Below are positions 7,012 to 13,153 of a stretch of 18,508 nucleotides of DNA, one piece after another. The position numbers and the translations under genes were made by a program. Source of the DNA: Pirellulales bacterium. Lineage in GTDB: Bacteria > Planctomycetota > Planctomycetia > Pirellulales > JAICIG01. Position 1 is the stretch's first letter. Each line of letters begins with the position of its first letter. The stretch spans positions 1-18,508 of the forward strand of contig JAICIG010000121.1 of assembly GCA_025924495.1 (NCBI GenBank), written 5' to 3'. The notes beneath the pieces were generated by a model. That model saw only the letters and a program-made list of their open reading frames with translations, was not told the DNA's origin and made no database searches.

Positions 7012-7141
7012 AGACAATCTTGCAACCGCATGGCAAAACTTCTGCCGCTGGCGCGTTGCGCGCGAAAACCTTTATCGCCTTAGGCCAGGAGAGCGGTATG
7101 CTGATCTGAGCGATCCGATTGCTTTTCCAAGGCGGACTCCC
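7012..7141 (+). other. Leader region of the biosynthetic operon
   Basis: A promoter is expected in this stretch because a strong hairpin precedes it and four co-directional genes follow, but no convincing -35/-10 pair can be read. A 17-codon ATG frame (7030-7083) and a 4-codon frame at 7098 lack ribosome binding sites. AAGGCGGA just before 7142 is the likely ribosome binding site of the first gene. Confidence 0.3.
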
Positions 7142-8449
7142 ATGTGGTCGCGTAAACGGCTGGATTTGGGCTGGGGCGATTTGGCGTTTGCGGCCTGGCG
7201 AGGCCTATGGTCTTCAGATCGAGCCGCGACGGAGCGCAAGCTAGCCGCGCTGCCGGCGGGCAAAGGCCAGTTACTGAGCAGTTTATCGGTCCGCAGTGCA
7301 TTCGACCTGCTGTTGACGGCCCTGAACTGGCCCCATGGCAGCGAGTTGCTCGTCTCGGCGGTGACGATTCCCGATATGGTCGGCATCATCGAAGCGCATG
7401 GGCTGAAGGCGATTCCCATCGACTTGCGCCCGCAGGATCTAAGCCCGCGGCTGGACCTGCTGCAGTCGGCCATCACGCCCGGGACTCGCGGATTGCTGAT
7501 CGCCCATCTGTTTGGCGGAAGAGTGAATTTGGACGCAATCGCCGAGTCGGCGCACCATCACGGCCTGCTGCTGATCGAGGATTGCGCGCAGGCCTTTCGC
7601 GGGCCGCACGACTTCGGCCATCCCCGAGCCGATGTCTCCCTGTTCAGTTTCGGGCCGATCAAAACGGTTACCGCGCTCGGCGGTTCGCTGGCATGTGTAC
7701 GAGATGGAGAATTGCTGCAGGAAATGACCGCCATTCAAGCGGCGTATCCGTTGCAAAGTCGGGTCAAGTATCTGCGGAGAATGATCAAATACGCCGGTTT
7801 GAAGTTTCTCTCGGCGCCCGCTCCATTCCGTTGTTTGGCGCACGGCTGCCGTTGGGCGCGCGTCGATCTCGACCGGCTGGTCAATGGTTCGGTGCGCGGC
7901 TTTGAACGGCGCGAGCTGCTCAGACAGATTCGCCAGCGTCCATGCGCTGCGCTGTTGTCATTACTCGAGCGCCGCGTGGCTCGATTCGATCAGCGGCGGA
8001 TGGAATCGCGCACCGCGCTGGGCCAAGGAATGGTCAATCGCTTGGCCGGCATCGCGACGGTTCCCGGCGCGGGTGCTTGCGAGCACACGCATTGGGTGTT
8101 GCCGGTCTTGACCAATCAGCCCAGGCGGCTGATTGGGTCGCTACGCGACGCCGGATTCGATGCCACTCAAGGCCAGAGTCTATGTGTCGTCAATCCGCCT
8201 GCCGACCGCACGGAGCTTGACCCTTCGGATGCAAGGGCTACGATGACCGGCATCGTCTTTATTCCATCTTATCCTGAATTGCCGCCCGCGGCATTCGAGA
8301 ACCTGGTCCGGACGCTGATCGATTACTTTGACCGCTACGAACGAGCGTTTAGCAATCGAGGGCTTCCGCCGGTAAACGACTCCGCCGCCGGCCCGTCTGA
8401 GCGAGAGCTATGCACCACAACGCCTACATCGAGCGCATCGTCGATTTGA
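7142..8449 (+). CDS. DegT/DnrJ/EryC1/StrS-type PLP-dependent aminotransferase
   Basis: The ATG at 7142 (435 residues) is chosen over an in-frame upstream start at 6965, which would translate the palindromic repeat. An AAGGCGGA ribosome binding site lies just upstream. Family landmarks are in order: residues 49-60 (SVRSAFDLLLTA), the TIPDMVGIIEAHGLKAIPID strand-helix unit (75-94), AHLFGGRVNLDAI (121-133), EDCAQAF (146-152), and FSFGPIKTVTALGG (169-182), where Lys174 should form the Schiff base with PLP. Enzymes of this fold transfer an amino group, usually from glutamate or glutamine, to keto-sugars or other ketones in the cytoplasm; some relatives act as dehydratases. The substrate cannot be told. 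The final 40 bases overlap the next gene, so the last residues (ELCTTTPTSSASSI) are a low-complexity tail. It is the first gene of a four-gene operon. Confidence 0.85.
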   Translation: MWSRKRLDLGWGDLAFAAWRGLWSSDRAATERKLAALPAGKGQLLSSLSVRSAFDLLLTALNWPHGSELLVSAVTIPDMVGIIEAHGLKAIPIDLRPQDLSPRLDLLQSAITPGTRGLLIAHLFGGRVNLDAIAESAHHHGLLLIEDCAQAFRGPHDFGHPRADVSLFSFGPIKTVTALGGSLACVRDGELLQEMTAIQAAYPLQSRVKYLRRMIKYAGLKFLSAPAPFRCLAHGCRWARVDLDRLVNGSVRGFERRELLRQIRQRPCAALLSLLERRVARFDQRRMESRTALGQGMVNRLAGIATVPGAGACEHTHWVLPVLTNQPRRLIGSLRDAGFDATQGQSLCVVNPPADRTELDPSDARATMTGIVFIPSYPELPPAAFENLVRTLIDYFDRYERAFSNRGLPPVNDSAAGPSERELCTTTPTSSASSI

Positions 8450-9738
8450 GCGACCCCCAGGCCAACTGCATCTTCAACATGTCGTTGGACGAAGCGATCG
8501 AATGCGTTGGTTCGGGCGATCCCGAACGCGTGCGCGCGATCGACGGCCAGTTCGCCTTGATCCATAGCCGCGGGCAGATCGTGCGGATGGCGCGATCGAT
8601 CGGCCGGCCGCTGCGGTACTTCATTGCCAAGCGCGCCGAAGGTCCTTGCCTGGTCGTGGCCGAACGAATTGACGCCATCCGAGATTTTCTCGCCAGCGAA
8701 GGCCTTGTTAACCAGTTCTACCCATCCTACACGCGGATGGTGCCGGCGCATCACATTCTGGAGCTGGCGTTGGTCGGATGTCCTGACCCCAGTCCGACGC
8801 ACAAGCGTTTTTTCGCTCCCCAGCGCAATTCCTTGCCGGCAGATCTCGATGTGATTGGTAAAGCCTACATTGGCGCATTGGCCGAAGAATGCCGCCGTTG
8901 GCTGCGGCAGATCGATCCGGCCGAACCGATCGGCGTGTTGTTTTCCGGCGGCATCGACTCGGGCGCCTTGTTTCTGGTGCTGTATCACGTGCTGCTGAGC
9001 GAAGGCCAGTCGCCGAGCCGCTTGAAGGCGTTCACGCTATCGGTTGACGGCGGCGGCGCCGATCTTCGGCAGGCGCGCGAGTTTCTCGAGGCGCTTGACC
9101 TGGGTCTGTTTCTGGAGCCGATCGAGGTGTCTTCGTCCGCGATCGATCGAAGCGAAGCCATCCGCGTGATCGAAGATTACAAGCCGCTCGACGTGCAGGC
9201 GGCGGCCGTGGCTTTGACGCTCTGCCGCGGTATTCGCGAGCGTTATCGCGACTGGAAATACCTGGCCGACGGCGACGGCGGCGACGAGAACCTCAAAGAT
9301 TACCCGATCGAGGACAACCCCGAGCTCACGATCCGTAGCGTGCTCAACAACACGATGCTCTATCAGGAAGGTTGGGGCGTGGATGCGATCAAGCATTCGC
9401 TGACCTATTCCGGCGGCCAAAGCCGCGGGCACGTGCGGTCGTATGCTCCGGCTCGCATGCTCGGCTTTCGAGGTTTCAGCCCTTATGCGTTGCCCAACGT
9501 CATCGAAGTGGCGGAAGGAATTCCCTTTATTGAATTGACTGAATGGCGACACGACAAGCTATATGCCCTCAAAGGGGATATCGTCCGCCGCGGCATCGAA
9601 GCGATTACTGGGCTGACGATGCCGGTCTTCGAAAAGCGGCGATTTCAGCACGGCGCCGGCGGACAGGACGCTATGGCGCGCGAGCTGCCCGACGACCCGG
9701 CCGTGTACCGTCGCACGTTTGCGGAGATTTACGGCTAG
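8410..9738 (+). CDS. Asparagine-synthetase-like ATP-dependent amide synthase lacking the glutaminase cysteine
   Basis: 442 residues. Residues 178-185 (FSGGIDSG) are the pyrophosphate loop of the AsnB C-terminal synthetase domain, and GDGGDENL (288-295) matches the second ATP/substrate motif (SGEGSDE in AsnB). Residues 1-115 keep remnants of the glutaminase fold, for example DGQFALI and RSIGRPLRYF, but the chain begins MHHNAY, with no Cys2 nucleophile. The enzyme therefore should not hydrolyse glutamine. Relatives with this loss, such as beta-lactam synthetases and lasso-peptide cyclases, adenylate a carboxylate and couple it to an amine already in the substrate. An amide or lactam-forming step on the aminotransferase product is inference. 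Length (442) is shorter than AsnB (about 550). It overlaps the preceding gene by 40 bases and is followed after 18 bases by the radical SAM gene, so translation is probably coupled. Confidence 0.85.
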   Translation: MHHNAYIERIVDLSDPQANCIFNMSLDEAIECVGSGDPERVRAIDGQFALIHSRGQIVRMARSIGRPLRYFIAKRAEGPCLVVAERIDAIRDFLASEGLVNQFYPSYTRMVPAHHILELALVGCPDPSPTHKRFFAPQRNSLPADLDVIGKAYIGALAEECRRWLRQIDPAEPIGVLFSGGIDSGALFLVLYHVLLSEGQSPSRLKAFTLSVDGGGADLRQAREFLEALDLGLFLEPIEVSSSAIDRSEAIRVIEDYKPLDVQAAAVALTLCRGIRERYRDWKYLADGDGGDENLKDYPIEDNPELTIRSVLNNTMLYQEGWGVDAIKHSLTYSGGQSRGHVRSYAPARMLGFRGFSPYALPNVIEVAEGIPFIELTEWRHDKLYALKGDIVRRGIEAITGLTMPVFEKRRFQHGAGGQDAMARELPDDPAVYRRTFAEIYG

Positions 9739-9756
9739 GGCCGGCGTCTTCACTGA

Positions 9757-10704
9757 ATGATCTCCGAAACTGAAATCTTGGCGGCACGGCCGGCGAAACA
9801 GCCAGTCGATACGCGCCGCCCGTATGCGTTTCTCGTCGAACAAGAACGCACTGCGGCCGGCGCGATCGAGAATGTGGCTACGGTGTTTCTGAGCAATCGC
9901 GAGTGCCCTTGGCGCTGCTTGATGTGCGATCTTTGGCGCCAGACGATGGACGAGACCGTTCCGCTCGGCGCCATCCCTGAACAGATTGATTTTGCGCTCG
10001 CCCAACTTCCGCCGGCCCGGCATATCAAGCTGTATAACAGCGGGAACTTTTTCGACGCGAAGGCCATTCCCTCGGACGACCATCGGGCGATCGCCGACCG
10101 CGTGAGCTGCTTTGACACAGTCATCGTCGAGAATCATCCAAAGCTCTGCGGCGAGGCGTGTGTTCGCTTTCAACACCTGTTGGGAACGAAACTGGAAGTA
10201 GCGATGGGGCTAGAAACGATCCACCCCGACGTCTTGCCGCGGCTGAATAAAGGCATGACGCTTGACGACTTCTCGCGCGCCGTCGAGTTCCTGCTCAGCC
10301 GCCAGATCGACGTGCGCGCGTTCGTGTTGTTGCGGCCTCCTTTTTTAAACGAGGCGGAGGGCGTGGAGTGGGCTTTGAAATCGATCGAGTTCGCCTTCTC
10401 GCGCGGCGTCGGTTGCGTTTCGGTGATTCCGACCCGGGGCGGCAACGGTATTATGGAACAGCTCCAGCACGACGGGCTGTACGCGCCGCCGAGGCTTGTT
10501 TCGCTCGAACGCGTGCTGGAAACGGGGCTCACACTGGCGCAGCGGTTTCCGGCAACGCCGCGAGTGTTCGCCGATTTGTGGGATGCCGAAAAGTTCGCTG
10601 CTTGCTCGCGCTGCGCCGCCGAGCGCATTGCCCGATTGAACCGAATGAATTTGAGTCAACAGGCGGCGCCGGCGGTCGAGTGCCCCCAGTGTGAGATTCG
10701 ATGA
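9757..10704 (+). CDS. Radical SAM enzyme with extra C-terminal cysteine pairs
   Basis: 315 residues. Cys50, Cys54 and Cys57 in RECPWRCLMCDLW form the CxxxCxxC motif that binds the SAM-cleaving [4Fe-4S] cluster. The following KLYNSGNFFD and MGLETIHPDVLPRLNKGMT segments fit the radical SAM barrel, and the FLSNRECPWRC context recalls the Elp3/archaeosine-synthase-like branch. Four cysteines near the C-terminus (Cys283, Cys286, Cys309, Cys312; two CxxC pairs) could hold an auxiliary Fe-S cluster or a zinc ion. It lies 18 bases after the amide synthase gene; a clear ribosome binding site is not visible. Its TGA overlaps the next ATG (ATGA), so the two are translationally coupled. The reaction is unknown: auxiliary clusters suit peptide or small-molecule modification, but RNA modification cannot be excluded. 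Confidence 0.85.
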   Translation: MISETEILAARPAKQPVDTRRPYAFLVEQERTAAGAIENVATVFLSNRECPWRCLMCDLWRQTMDETVPLGAIPEQIDFALAQLPPARHIKLYNSGNFFDAKAIPSDDHRAIADRVSCFDTVIVENHPKLCGEACVRFQHLLGTKLEVAMGLETIHPDVLPRLNKGMTLDDFSRAVEFLLSRQIDVRAFVLLRPPFLNEAEGVEWALKSIEFAFSRGVGCVSVIPTRGGNGIMEQLQHDGLYAPPRLVSLERVLETGLTLAQRFPATPRVFADLWDAEKFAACSRCAAERIARLNRMNLSQQAAPAVECPQCEIR

Positions 10705-12203
10705 TCGACCTCAATGTCGATGTGGCCGTGATCGGCGCCGGATTCGGCGGCAGTTTGACGGCGCTATTGTTGGAGCGGATCGGGTTGCAGGCTGTGCTCG
10801 TCGAGCGAGGCGTCCATCCGCGATTCGCGCTAGGCGAATCGGCGACGCCGCTGGGCGACATGGTGCTTGGCGATTTGGCCGATCGTTACTCGCTGCCGCG
10901 GATCAAGCCGCTGGCCAATTTTGGTACGTGGCAGGAGGCTTACCCGGAGCTGCCGTGCGGGTTGAAGCGAGGCTTCAGCTATTTTCAGCATCGCCGCGGC
11001 GAAACGTTTGTTCCTCGCGACGATCATGCCAACGAGCTGCTTGTCGCTGCGAGTTATGCCGCCGCGGACGCCGACACCCATTGGCTTCGGGCCGACTTTG
11101 ATCACTTCCTCGTCCGCGAAGCGCGGGCCACGGGCGTCGCTTATCTCGATCGCACGGAATTGACTGAACTGCTGCCCGGCGACCGCTGGGAGCTCATTGG
11201 TCAGCGCGGCGAGGAACGATGCCGCATTCAGGCGGCCTTCGTCATCGATGCCACAGGTTCCGGCGACATGCTCGTTCGACGTCTTGCCCTGCGGAACGAG
11301 GCGGCTGGCTTCTTGACGAACTCACGGACCCTGTACGGACACTTCCGGGGAGTGGGACGGTGGGGCGATTTGCTTTCTGCCGCTGGCGGAGGCGTGGGCG
11401 ATCACACGTTCGATTGCGATGACGCCGCCTTGCATCAAGTGCTCGAGGGTGCGTGGATGTGGGTGCTGCGGTTCAACAGCGGCGTGACCAGCGCAGGCTT
11501 CATGCTCGACGTTGATCAATATCCGCTCGATCCTTCGCTGGCGCCGGCCGACGAGTGGAATTTGCTGATGAATCAGTATCCCTCGCTGGCCGAGCAATTC
11601 GCCGCAGCGAAGCTCGTCGGGCCGGAAGGAGGATTGCGCCGCACGGGCCGTTTGCAGCGGCGCGTCGAAAGGGCCGCCGGGTCCAACTGGGCCATGCTGC
11701 CGACGACAGCCTACACGCTCGACGCGCTTCACAGCACGGGCAATGCCCACACGCTGTGCGGCATCGAGCGATTGATCGGCATTCTCGAGCGACATTGGAA
11801 CCGGCCTGAACTGGCGGCTGAATTAGAGCGGCACGACCAGATGTTGCAAGCGGAAATCTCCTTGATTGATCAGCTCGTCCACGGCTGTTACTTAGGATTC
11901 GGCCGCTTCGAACTGATGGCCAACTATACGATGTGCTACTTTGCGGCCGCCACCATCAGCGAAGCGCGGCGCCGCTCGCTCCGCAGCGAATGCCGCGATG
12001 CCTTTCTGCAGGCGACTGATCCTGAATTTTGCGGCGCCGTCGATGCCATTTATAATCGGCTGCGGTCGATCACGGCACAAAAGAGATGCAGCGCAACGGA
12101 TGCTGCGGCATTTGCTGAATTTGTCGCCGATCGGCTCCAGCCCTTTAACATCGCCGGGCTATGCGACCCGGCGAAACGGAATATGTATCCGTTTACGGGG
12201 TAA
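10701..12203 (+). CDS. FAD-dependent enzyme of the flavin-dependent halogenase superfamily
   Basis: 500 residues. The FAD dinucleotide fold is at the N-terminus (VIGAGFGG, Gly12-Gly14-Gly17). GESATP (45-50) matches the GEATxP motif of flavin-dependent halogenases. Lys69-x4-Phe74-x2-Trp77 has the same spacing as Lys79, Phe84 and Trp87 of the tryptophan halogenase PrnA, where the lysine is catalytic. AWMWVL (Trp252, Trp254) matches the WxWxI motif that keeps the enzyme from acting as a monooxygenase. LDALHSTG (340-347) aligns with LEPLESTG of PrnA, with His344 in place of the catalytic Glu346 and Ser345 kept. Halogenases of this type use FADH2, O2 and chloride or bromide to make hypohalous acid. 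Halogenation here is plausible but not certain because of the Glu-to-His change. It is the last gene of the operon, joined by ATGA to the radical SAM gene. A separate flavin reductase is not in the window. Confidence 0.8.
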   Translation: MIDLNVDVAVIGAGFGGSLTALLLERIGLQAVLVERGVHPRFALGESATPLGDMVLGDLADRYSLPRIKPLANFGTWQEAYPELPCGLKRGFSYFQHRRGETFVPRDDHANELLVAASYAAADADTHWLRADFDHFLVREARATGVAYLDRTELTELLPGDRWELIGQRGEERCRIQAAFVIDATGSGDMLVRRLALRNEAAGFLTNSRTLYGHFRGVGRWGDLLSAAGGGVGDHTFDCDDAALHQVLEGAWMWVLRFNSGVTSAGFMLDVDQYPLDPSLAPADEWNLLMNQYPSLAEQFAAAKLVGPEGGLRRTGRLQRRVERAAGSNWAMLPTTAYTLDALHSTGNAHTLCGIERLIGILERHWNRPELAAELERHDQMLQAEISLIDQLVHGCYLGFGRFELMANYTMCYFAAATISEARRRSLRSECRDAFLQATDPEFCGAVDAIYNRLRSITAQKRCSATDAAAFAEFVADRLQPFNIAGLCDPAKRNMYPFTG

Positions 12204-12260
12204 CTCCGGCAAGAGCGGCGAAATGTTGGCTCTGGTGAGCCGCCGAACATAGAATGGATC

Positions 12261-12267
12261 AAGGAGG
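12261..12267 (+). promoter_or_regulatory. Ribosome binding site that fixes the antitoxin start
   Basis: AAGGAGG, a full consensus site, is seven bases before the ATG at 12275. An upstream in-frame ATG at 12254 lies before the site and is not the start. Confidence 0.8.
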
Positions 12268-12274
12268 CTATTCA

Positions 12275-12511
12275 ATGTCAGATCGCGACCTAATCCTGCA
12301 GCAGGCGTTATCTTTGCCTCCTGAAGACAGAGCTTACGTTATCTCTGAGTTGGAACACAGCTTAGGGCAAGATTGGCCGGATTCTCAAGCGTTTTTAGCG
12401 GAATTAGAGCGCCGATCATTGGCCTACCGGACTGGCGCCACGACGGCCAGGCCGGTTGATGAGGTCCTCGCCGATCTGCGCCAAAAATACAGCGATGGAA
12501 CGACGCCGTGA
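12275..12511 (+). CDS. Antitoxin of a type II toxin-antitoxin system (addiction module component family)
   Basis: 78 residues, starting MSDRDLILQQALSL. The pattern LSLPPEDRAYVISELEHSL, then DWPDSQAFLAELERRSLAY and GATTARPVDEVLADLRQK fits the short 'putative addiction module component' family (Unstab_antitox, PF09720/TIGR02574). Members are labile antitoxins that bind a RelE/ParE toxin and repress their own promoter. The start follows a consensus AAGGAGG. The gene ends in GTGA, overlapping the toxin start by four bases, a standard antitoxin-first arrangement. It lies 71 bp after the flavoenzyme gene on the same strand. A small stem (GGCTC/GAGCC, 12228-12241) in that gap might separate it from the operon. 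Confidence 0.85.
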   Translation: MSDRDLILQQALSLPPEDRAYVISELEHSLGQDWPDSQAFLAELERRSLAYRTGATTARPVDEVLADLRQKYSDGTTP

Positions 12512-12813
12512 AGTTCCGAATGCTGGCCGAAGCGGAAGCCGAGGTCACAGCAGCGTGTGATTATTTAGATTCTCGGACGAAAGGACTTGCTGCTCGCTTT
12601 CTTATCGACTTGTCCGAAACGCTTTCCGCCCTGGTCGAACGGCCATTCAGCTTTGCGACGCTCGAAACCTTCCCCAATTCGCCTTACCGACGAGCGTTAC
12701 TCTCCACTTTTCGCTACGTGGTCGTCTTCAAAATCTTGAACGACGAGGTCATTGTCGTCGCGATAGCACATGCCAGCCGCGACCCGGGGTATTGGCTAGG
12801 GCACCGTGATTAG
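12508..12813 (+). CDS. RelE/ParE-family toxin
   Basis: 101 residues with a GTG start inside the antitoxin stop (GTGA). The sequence has the ParE/RelE (plasmid stabilisation) pattern: an N-terminal AEAEVTAACDYLD strand-helix, a hydrophobic helix with an ARFLIDLSETLSALVERP stretch, PYRRALLSTFRYVVVFKI, and a final strand plus HASRDPGYWLGH. Toxins of this fold act as ribosome-dependent mRNA nucleases (RelE) or gyrase poisons (ParE). The short alpha-helix and the conserved R-R-A-L-L..FRY core lean to the ParE-like group, but the target cannot be fixed from sequence. Translation should depend on the antitoxin gene. A hairpin (12817-12833) starts four bases after the stop. Confidence 0.85.
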   Translation: MKFRMLAEAEAEVTAACDYLDSRTKGLAARFLIDLSETLSALVERPFSFATLETFPNSPYRRALLSTFRYVVVFKILNDEVIVVAIAHASRDPGYWLGHRD

Positions 12814-12816
12814 TAT

Positions 12817-12833
12817 CGGCGCCCTACGCGCCG
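12817..12833 (+). terminator. 6-bp GC hairpin right after the toxin gene
   Basis: CGGCGC (12817-12822) pairs with GCGCCG (12828-12833) around CCTAC. It starts four bases after the toxin stop. No T-run follows, so it is a likely but non-canonical end of the toxin-antitoxin transcript. Confidence 0.4.
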
Positions 12834-12890
12834 CTCGGATTGCTGGTATCGTAGATTCGGTCACCGTCACTATCGAATTCGCGACGGGCA

Positions 12891-12939
12891 AGTCCTGTCC
12901 TTTAGTATGACGATCGCATTCTTGATGCGTTACAGGACT
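12891..12939. terminator. Two-part inverted repeat between convergent genes
   Basis: AGTCCTGT (12891-12898) is the exact reverse complement of ACAGGACT (12932-12939), with an inner stem CGCAT/ATGCG (12915-12929). It sits between the + strand toxin gene and the minus-strand gene ending at 12947. A shared, bidirectional terminator fits. The flanking TTTAG and CTAAA bases could add pairs. Confidence 0.45.
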
Positions 12940-12946
12940 AAACCAG

Positions 12947-13153
12947 TTAGTTCTCGGCTCTAAGTCGGCGGTTCACCTCGTCGCGCTCCGAGGCGATCTG
13001 CCCGTCCACCTTCAACGCGCACTCGTCGCATATGGCGTGCTCGAGATCGCCAGCGAAGATTTGATAGCCCGCCGGCACGTCCAGTGGATGGGCGCAGCCA
13101 ATGCACTCTGTCGTAAACTGGCGCGGATTGAGGAGCAGCACCAATTGAGCCAT
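12947..13153 (-). CDS. Small zinc-ribbon-like protein
   Basis: 68 residues. Two cysteine pairs, Cys17-x2-Cys20 (CIGC) and Cys42-x2-Cys45 (CDEC), are spaced like a four-cysteine zinc ribbon, followed by a charged helix (ASERDEVNRRLRAE). No signal peptide or membrane segment is visible, so it should be cytoplasmic. Its ATG overlaps the TGA of the upstream DUF1501 gene (TGATG), which suggests it is translated by re-initiation and truly expressed. It is the last gene of the minus-strand operon. A similar small cysteine-pair gene coupled to DUF1501 is not one I can name; protein binding or nucleic-acid binding are both possible. Confidence 0.65.
   Translation of the reverse strand: MAQLVLLLNPRQFTTECIGCAHPLDVPAGYQIFAGDLEHAICDECALKVDGQIASERDEVNRRLRAEN

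Noticed and set aside
7030..7083. 17-codon frame considered as a leader or RiPP precursor for the operon
   Set aside because: No ribosome binding site, no core-peptide features, and no peptidase, RRE or transporter gene nearby to support a RiPP.
6924..7109. 61-codon + strand frame across the hairpin before the operon
   Set aside because: It reads through the inverted repeat, has no binding site, and its composition is that of the repeat.
6965..7141. N-terminal extension of the aminotransferase reading frame to 6965
   Set aside because: It would translate the palindromic repeat (MRFAPAKNELFAGAKRDN...), has no ribosome binding site, and adds residues absent from the family.
7142..12203. Lasso-peptide or NRPS cluster as an explanation of the AsnB-like gene
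   Set aside because: No precursor, B-type protease, RRE, carrier or condensation domain was found; the AsnB-like protein alone is not sufficient.
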